64,000 bases of DNA, from positions 77,001 through 141,000 of the forward strand of contig JAUJYZ010000745.1 of the NCBI GenBank assembly GCA_033675265.1. Reading direction: 5' to 3'. Position numbers and translations under genes: made by a program. How positions within the stretch are numbered: the stretch's first letter is position 1; every line of letters begins with the position of its first letter. The notes beneath the pieces were generated by a model. It worked only from the letters and a program-made list of their open reading frames with translations. It had not been told where the DNA came from and searched no databases. Shown here one piece after another: positions 58,540 through 64,000 of the stretch. This DNA comes from Actinostola sp. cb2023 (taxonomy: Eukaryota > Cnidaria > Anthozoa > Actiniaria > Actinostolidae).

Positions 58540-58680
58540 CCTTTTGGTTAATAGAATCTAGTGTTACACAGCACCAGAATAGCGCGGGGGCCGAAATCTT
58601 CATCCTCCAGACCACGTAAGTCGATTCGATGTCTCAGCTTCTCAGAATGTCTCAGGAGAATTAATCGTCCCATTTTTGAT
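58540..58680. repeat. Dispersed repeat fragment, copy 3 of 3
   Basis: AGTCGATTCGATGTCTCAGC and GAATGTCTCAGGAGAATTAA match 39990-40110. Confidence 0.75.
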
Positions 58681-59009
58681 ATTTTGTTTAATTTTTCTTT
58701 TTAACTGTCAGGGGTGCCGCATTAACAGTGATTAATGGCTCAATATTCTCATTCTATCTAATGCTCACTGTGATTGGCTCAAAATAGCTAGAGAGATCTG
58801 TTCCTAATATTTCCTTTCTGTCTTTGGTTGTCATGACAATAATACCAGGCTTCGCAATTCTTTTCCATAAAATTATAAAATTATTTTATTTTATCGATCG
58901 CGAGGATACTAGCTATCTTAATAGTTTAAAAAAAAATTTAATAGATTTGTACATATATATTTCATATTTTATAGTTTAAGAATTTTTTTTTTTTCCATTA
59001 TTATTTTTA

Positions 59010-59098
59010 TTCTGTAAAGCGCATTAGATCATATTTACATGTAATTTTTGCGCTATATAAGTATTAAATTATTATTATATTATTATTATTATTATTAT
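59010..59098 (+). repeat. SINE-like retroposon tail
   Basis: TGTAAAGCGCATTAGATCAT then TGCGCTATATAAGTATTAAA and (ATT)n, a widespread 3' tail layout of non-LTR-mobilised short elements in invertebrates. Confidence 0.6.
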
Positions 59099-59619
59099 AA
59101 AATATGACTCACAATTTCTAGCAAGAAAATATTGAGAACCAAATACGTTTAACTAAAAGTTTTACCAAACTGCGCAATCTGATCTGATTTTGACAGGCTC
59201 TTGGCGGTGTAAATTGTGTACAAATTCGTGTAAATTTAATTGAAGTGGTGTTTTTCCATTCCCACTCTTTTCTCCTCCCCAATCCCCCAAGATATATAAC
59301 TGTCAACAACGACTAATTGTTAGTAATTGTTACAATTAAGCCGAGTCAAAGGCCAATTAACTAATTATCTCATTATGAGTTTTCTCTGCACTCTGAGTGG
59401 AGCAGCTGCATATTTTTGTAAGCAACTAAAAGTGTACAAACTATACTGTTTAAATCGTTCAAACCTTTTGAAATACCGCTTGGCATCATGGACTTGTCTG
59501 GGATACCTAGATAATAAGGCAAGTGACTTGGAATTCTTTGCTTTTTCTAGTTTTAAAATGCGCACGATCCGTCGGCGCGCGTGTGTCACGTGACTAATCT
59601 AAACTTGTCTCTTGCAGAA

Positions 59620-59758
59620 ATGGATCAATATCGTGAAGTAAGACGGAATCGAAAGAAGGAGTCACGTCCACATGGACGAGTGGCCAGGGGTTTGAGTTCT
59701 TTCGTCAATGCGATATTTTTCTGCATATGGACGAATCCATCCGTTAATGACGAAGAAC
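59620..59758 (+). CDS. Uncharacterised Ser-rich protein, coding exon 1
   Basis: Exon begins at 59618 after cttgcag. ATG context AAATGG. Encodes [40 protein letters not shown] then SVNDEE; donor gtaagt in phase 1. Confidence 0.75.
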
Positions 59759-62700
59759 GTAAGTAGACTAGATTTTGACTGTTAAATAGTCTCTTTAATC
59801 TCTAATTACGACAACATTCTTAAAACTATATTTTGTTTCGCTTTAAGCCTAACATATTTGCGTGAACAAAGGGTTTTAGATATTTAGAAAAATATCTAGT
59901 TGTAATTTTTTCTCAAAATATTATTTCAAAAAGATGGCTGTATATGTGACGTCATCAATGAATCGATGACGTACGCATGACGTAATCAATAAACTCAAGC
60001 ACTTAGGACCTGACGTCATAATTAAACAACCAATTAGAGTTAGGATATGACGTCTATAAAAGAATTAGAATGTCAATTCGTTGGAACATATTCTACTTTG
60101 TAATTATTGATATGACGTCATAAAAAGAATCCATATTTGGAACGTAATGGCCATATTTGGTCACGAATTCAATGCACAGTTATGTTTTTCATTTTTTGTG
60201 TATATCTACTCTTTCTCTTTAGCATACCTACCGAGCGTTGAAGAGCCACGACGTGACGCCTTCAAAGATAATGAAGCCATTGATGAAATTTACTTTAATA
60301 GAACCAATCACGATCCACGTCACTCGACTTCGACAACCAATAAGGAACTAGTACCAGTCCAGTCACGACCAGCGAGTGGTGGTACGCTGAGTCTATCCTC
60401 CCGCGGCGAAGAAAAACATGCAGACAGAAAGAAGGAGGAAGGACCAGCCGACCGCAAAACCAAATGTTTCCCATGGACGTGGACGTCGAAGAAGACGCAG
60501 AATCACAAAGAACCGATGAAGATTGAAATACTCAGAGACACTGTTGTGCATGTAGATGGTTTTGGTCGACTGGGCTCAGCTGCCAAAGACTCACTCACTA
60601 GTTCCAAAGTTCGTCAATCTGCTTCTACAGAGTCTCTTGTGAGCTTTTCTTCCCAAAGATCAAATTCCTACGCGTCAAAACAACTCTCATTTCAGAGCCA
60701 ACTATCTATTCGGGACATTGACTGTGCTTTTAGCAGCAGAACCAACAGCGACGTGTCATCTACTGGAAAGCGTTTGTCTGGTTTTGCAAGCCAGGAAAAA
60801 GCCAGAGTCAATGTACCTGCGATTGAGAAGAAATATCAAGAGACAGAACACATGTACAGTAGCGATGATGATGATGAAGGCGACAACAGTCAGGACAAGC
60901 TATCCACTGCATCGAGCCACTGGGTAAGTAAAGACGAGAACCACATCATTGTTTGTATGGTTGGTTGGTTGGTTGGTTGGTTGGTTGGTTGGTTGGTTGG
61001 TTGGTTGGTTGGTTGGTTGGTTGGTTGGTTGGTTGGTTGGTTGGTTGGTTGGTTGGTTGGTTGGTTGGTTGGTTGGTTGGTTGTAATGGATGGCTCAGTG
61101 GATGGTTGGATGGTTGGATGGTTGGATGGTTGGATGGTTGGATGGTTGGATGGTTGGATGTTGGATGGATGGTTGGATGGATGGTTGGATGGTTGGTTGG
61201 TTGGTTGGATGGTTGGATGGTTGGATGGTTGGATGGATGGTTGGATGGTTGGATGGTTGGATGGTTGGATGGTTGGATGGTTGGATGGTTGGATGGTTGG
61301 ATGGTTGGATGGTTGGATGGTTGGATGGTTGGATGGTTGGATGGTTGGATGGATGGTTGGATGGTTGGATGGTTGGATGGTTGGATGGTTGGATGGTTGG
61401 ATGGTTGGATGGTTGGATGGTTGGATGGTTGGATGGTTGGATGGTTGGATGGTTGGATGGTTGGATGGTTGGATGGTTGGATGGTTGGATGGTTGGATGG
61501 TTGGTTGGTTGGTTGGTTGGTTGGTTGGTTGGTTGGTTGGTTGGTTGGTTGGTTGGCTGGTTGGATGGTTGGTTGGTGGTTGGTTGGTTGGTTGGTTGGT
61601 TGGTTGGATGGTTGGATGGTTGGATGGTTGGTTGGTTGGTTGGTTGGTTGGTTGGATGGTTGGTTGGATGGATGGATGGATGGATGGATGGATGGTTGGA
61701 TGGTTGGATGGTTGGATGGTTGGATGGTTGGATGGTTGGATGGTTGGATGGTTGGATGGGTTGGATGGTTGGATGGTTGGATGGTTGGATGGTTGGATGG
61801 TTGGATGGTTGGATGGTTGGATGGTTGGATGGTTGGATGGTTGGATGGTTGGATGGTTGGTTGGTTGGTTGGATGGTTGGTTGGTTGGTTGGATGGTTGG
61901 ATGGTTGGATGGTTGGTTGGTTGGTTGGTTGGATGGTTGGATGGTTGGATGGTTGGATGGTTGGATGGTTGGATGGTTGGATGGTTGGATGGTTGGATGG
62001 TTGGGTTGGATGGATGGTGGATGGTTGGTTTGGTTGGTTGGTTGGTTGGTTGGTTGGTTGGTTGGTTGGTTGGTTGGTTGGTTGGTTGGTTGGTTGGTTG
62101 GTTGGTTGGTTGGTTGGTTGGTTGGTTGGTTGGTTGGTTGGTTGGTTGGTTGGTTGGTTGGTTGGTTGGTTGGTTGGTTGGTTGGTTGGTTGGTTGGTTG
62201 GTTGGTTGGTTGGTTGGTTGGTTGGTTGGTTGGATGGATGGATGGATGGTTGGTTGGATGGATGGTTGGTTGGTTGGTTGGTTGGATGGTTGCTTGGATG
62301 GTTGGATGCATGCTTGCATGTTTGCATGGTTGCATGTTTGCATGGTTGCATGGTTGCATGGTTGCATGTTTGCATGGTTGCATGTTTGCATGGTTGCATG
62401 GTTGCATGGTTGCATGGTTGCATGGTTGCATGTTTGCATGTTTGCATGGTTGCATGGTTGCATGGTTGCATGGTTGCATGTTTGCATGGTTGCATGGTTG
62501 CATGTTGCATGGTTTGTTGCATGTTTGCATGTTTGCATGTTTGCATGGTTGCATGGTTGCATGGTTGCATGGTTGCATGGTTGCATGGTTGCATGGTTGC
62601 ATGGTTGCATGGTTGCATGGTTGCATGGTTGCATGGTTGCATGTTTGCATGGTTGCATGGTTGCATGGTTGCATGGTTGCATGGTTGCATGGTTGCATGG

Positions 62701-63748
62701 TTGCATGTTTGCATGGTTGCATGGTTGCATGGTTGCATGGTTGCATGGTTGCATGGTTGCATGTTTGCATGGTTGCATGGTTGCATGGTTGCATGCTTAG
62801 TTGGTTGGATGGTTGGATGGTTGGTTGAGTGGGTGGGTGGGTACGTGGATGCATGGTTGTAATTTGGTTGGATGGTTGGATGGATGGATGGATGGATGGA
62901 TGGTTGGTTGGTTGGTTGAATGGTTGGATGATTGCAATTGGTTGGTTGTGTGGTTGGTTGGATGGTTGCATCGATGGATGGATTTTGCTTGTCATAGTGT
63001 TGATATTTTTGTGACTTGACTTTTCTAGACGATCTCCAGTCTTCAATCCAGTTTGAGGAGCACCTCAGTCACCAGCTTTGCTTCCTCATTGGCTTCAAAG
63101 GATGATTGTAAGAAAGAACATCTACATGACAAGGCTGTTAAAGCAAGTGTGTCATCATTCAAGTGGGGCATTCTGCCCACCTCGAGCATCAGTTCGTTTG
63201 ATGGCAACTCGACGAACAGCGACAGCGGTGAAGAAATCTATAAGCAGGTCGAGCACGAACCATCTCCTGTCAATAGCAAGGATGTTGTACCCGGTGGAAC
63301 AATCCCTGATGTGTATGTTCTGATTAAGCGCACCTTAAGCCTTGGGATGCCTACTAAACCTGAAGCAACACATTCTTCAAGCAGCACTGAAGTGTGCAAT
63401 GTGGCCTGTGACAGTCAGCTATCATCCAATGAACCGCAGCCTAGAGACATCCAAGGCGTGAGTACTGACGACGATACCACAGGACCAGTACCTGAGCATA
63501 AGACAGCCAGCCTTCACAAGCTACATACAAAGTGGCTGCCGGATGACCACGTTAACGTTGAGGTGTTACTGGGACTGAAAGAAAAGAACTCAAGGGAGTC
63601 CACGTTGGACAACGAGAACCAATCTACAGACACTTTGCCCGACGCCACAGAGCAGCAACAAGTTGTCAAGATGGATGACATTGCGACAGACTCAGGAATC
63701 GCTTTAAACGCGGCATCGACAAACCCATCAGAGATGATTCAGTTGTGA
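59620..63748 (+). CDS. Uncharacterised Ser-rich protein, 3 coding exons, 519 aa
   Basis: Not recognised. Exons 59620-59758, 60223-60923 and 63029-63748 join in phase (1560 nt, 519 aa plus stop). The ATG is two bases after a cttgcag acceptor, implying an upstream untranslated exon. Residues 1-25 are basic ([13 protein letters not shown]); about 26-38 ([10 protein letters not shown]) is a short hydrophobic segment, too short for a sure membrane span. Most of the rest is Ser/Thr-rich and low-complexity, with runs such as [20 protein letters not shown], an acidic [11 protein letters not shown] patch, and [18 protein letters not shown] right after the second intron. A scaffold or regulatory protein is a guess only; no catalytic motif is visible. 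Its intron 2 is almost entirely a tandem array. The 5' end faces the MEKK gene's proposed first exon about 3.2 kb away. Confidence 0.78.
60223..60923 (+). CDS. Uncharacterised Ser-rich protein, exon 2
   Basis: Acceptor tctctttag, donor gtaagt after SSHW, phase 0. 233 codons with no stop in normally biased sequence. Contains [20 protein letters not shown], then Ser-rich and acidic segments. Confidence 0.85.
60957..62995. repeat. 2 kb compound array filling intron 2 of the Ser-rich gene
   Basis: Blocks in order: (TTGG)n 60957-61083; TTGGATGG-based 61090-61498; (TTGG)n 61499-61560; mixed 61561-62030; (TTGG)n 62031-62230; TTGCATGG/TTTGCATG 62285-62795; degenerate TTGGATGG to 62995. Every frame is open because no unit contains a stop in either direction. 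Confidence 0.96.
63029..63748 (+). CDS. Uncharacterised Ser-rich protein, exon 3 with stop
   Basis: Acceptor cttttctag. Begins [20 protein letters not shown] and ends [14 protein letters not shown] at 63746-63748. The phase agrees with exon 2. Confidence 0.85.
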   Translation, partial: TISSLQSSLRSTSVTSFASSLASKDDCKKEHLHDKAVKASVSSFKWGILPTSSISSFDGNSTNSDSGEEIYKQVEHEPSPVNSKDVVPGGTIPDVYVLIKRTLSLGMPTKPEATHSSSSTEVCNVACDSQLSSNEPQPRDIQGVSTDDDTTGPVPEHKTASLHKLHTKWLPDDHVNVEVLLGLKEKNSRESTLDNENQSTDTLPDATEQQQVVKMDDIATDSGIALNAASTNPSEMIQL

Positions 63749-64000
63749 TGTGCTGATGGAAATCTTGTCTACCGTTTATTCCTTCATGATCAATCTCTTT
63801 CCGACTTTTTTATGCAAACTCAACTCGTCCGTCTCCGGCTCTATCTGAAACCATTTTTGACTAATTGATAGCGCGCTTATACCATAGCTTATAAAAACTG
63901 ATTCTACTGCTTACAAACTCTTCATGATTCACACTGGTGATATAAGTACAGGCAATCAGTGCGATACCCAAGCGTAGTTAATGTGATTCAAACTAAAAAC
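63749..64000. other. 3' flank of the Ser-rich gene
   Basis: Probable 3' untranslated region; no AATAAA or ATTAAA signal seen before the window ends. Confidence 0.5.

Noticed and set aside
60890..63046. Giant Trp-Gly-Leu and Asn-Gln-Pro-Thr repeat frames on both strands
   Set aside because: Stop-free tandem array within an intron with good donor (60924) and acceptor (63028) sites; all frames are open in both directions.

Overview
The window looks like nuclear DNA from an animal. It has GT-AG introns, phase-consistent small exons, three multi-exon genes and about 45 dispersed or tandem repeats. No bacterial operon, CRISPR array, rRNA or tRNA gene was recognised. The MITE families and the TAGCCTGCGTAGCC-type hairpins resemble repeats I associate with anthozoan cnidarians (corals, anemones). 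That placement is inference from memory and has not been tested.

Layout. From 1 to 9.4 kb there is repeat-rich DNA without a recognisable gene. It includes a 1.7 kb element with long terminal inverted repeats, a nested hAT-like MITE and a 15-bp minisatellite inside one terminal repeat. From 9.4 to 26.15 kb, minus strand, lies an R7-family regulator of G-protein signalling (RGS6/7/9/11 type) with DEP, DHEX, GGL and RGS domains. I could splice 16 exons into a 479-residue protein, with only the last exon uncertain. One of its introns holds a 3.2 kb C/G-rich satellite, and one of its exons has a decayed tandem copy next to it. From 26.2 to 33.3 kb is intergenic DNA with a 1.2 kb, 34-bp minisatellite and a (TAGA)n array.

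From 33.3 to 56.4 kb, minus strand, is a MEKK2/MEKK3-type MAP kinase kinase kinase: N-terminal PB1 domain, Ser-rich linker and a C-terminal kinase domain with all catalytic motifs intact. Nineteen exons join in frame. A proposed ATG-G micro-exon at 56.39 kb would complete a 699-residue protein. From 59.6 to 63.75 kb, plus strand, is a three-exon, 519-residue Ser-rich, mostly low-complexity protein that I do not recognise. Its second intron is almost entirely an (TTGG)/(TTGGATGG)/(TTGCATGG) array. The proposed 5' ends of this gene and of the kinase gene face each other across about 3.2 kb.

The RGS protein is expected to shorten Gi/o signalling with a Gbeta5 partner, and MEKK2/3 to feed stress and growth signals to MEK5/ERK5 and JNK/p38. 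Nothing in the sequence links the three genes functionally. Most very long open frames here are artefacts of tandem arrays whose unit contains no stop codon. The strongest unusual signals are the duplicated DHEX exon, the intronic satellite with higher-order structure, several nested or target-site-validated MITEs (two tiny hairpin elements with 9-bp target duplications), and the minisatellite born inside a transposon end.
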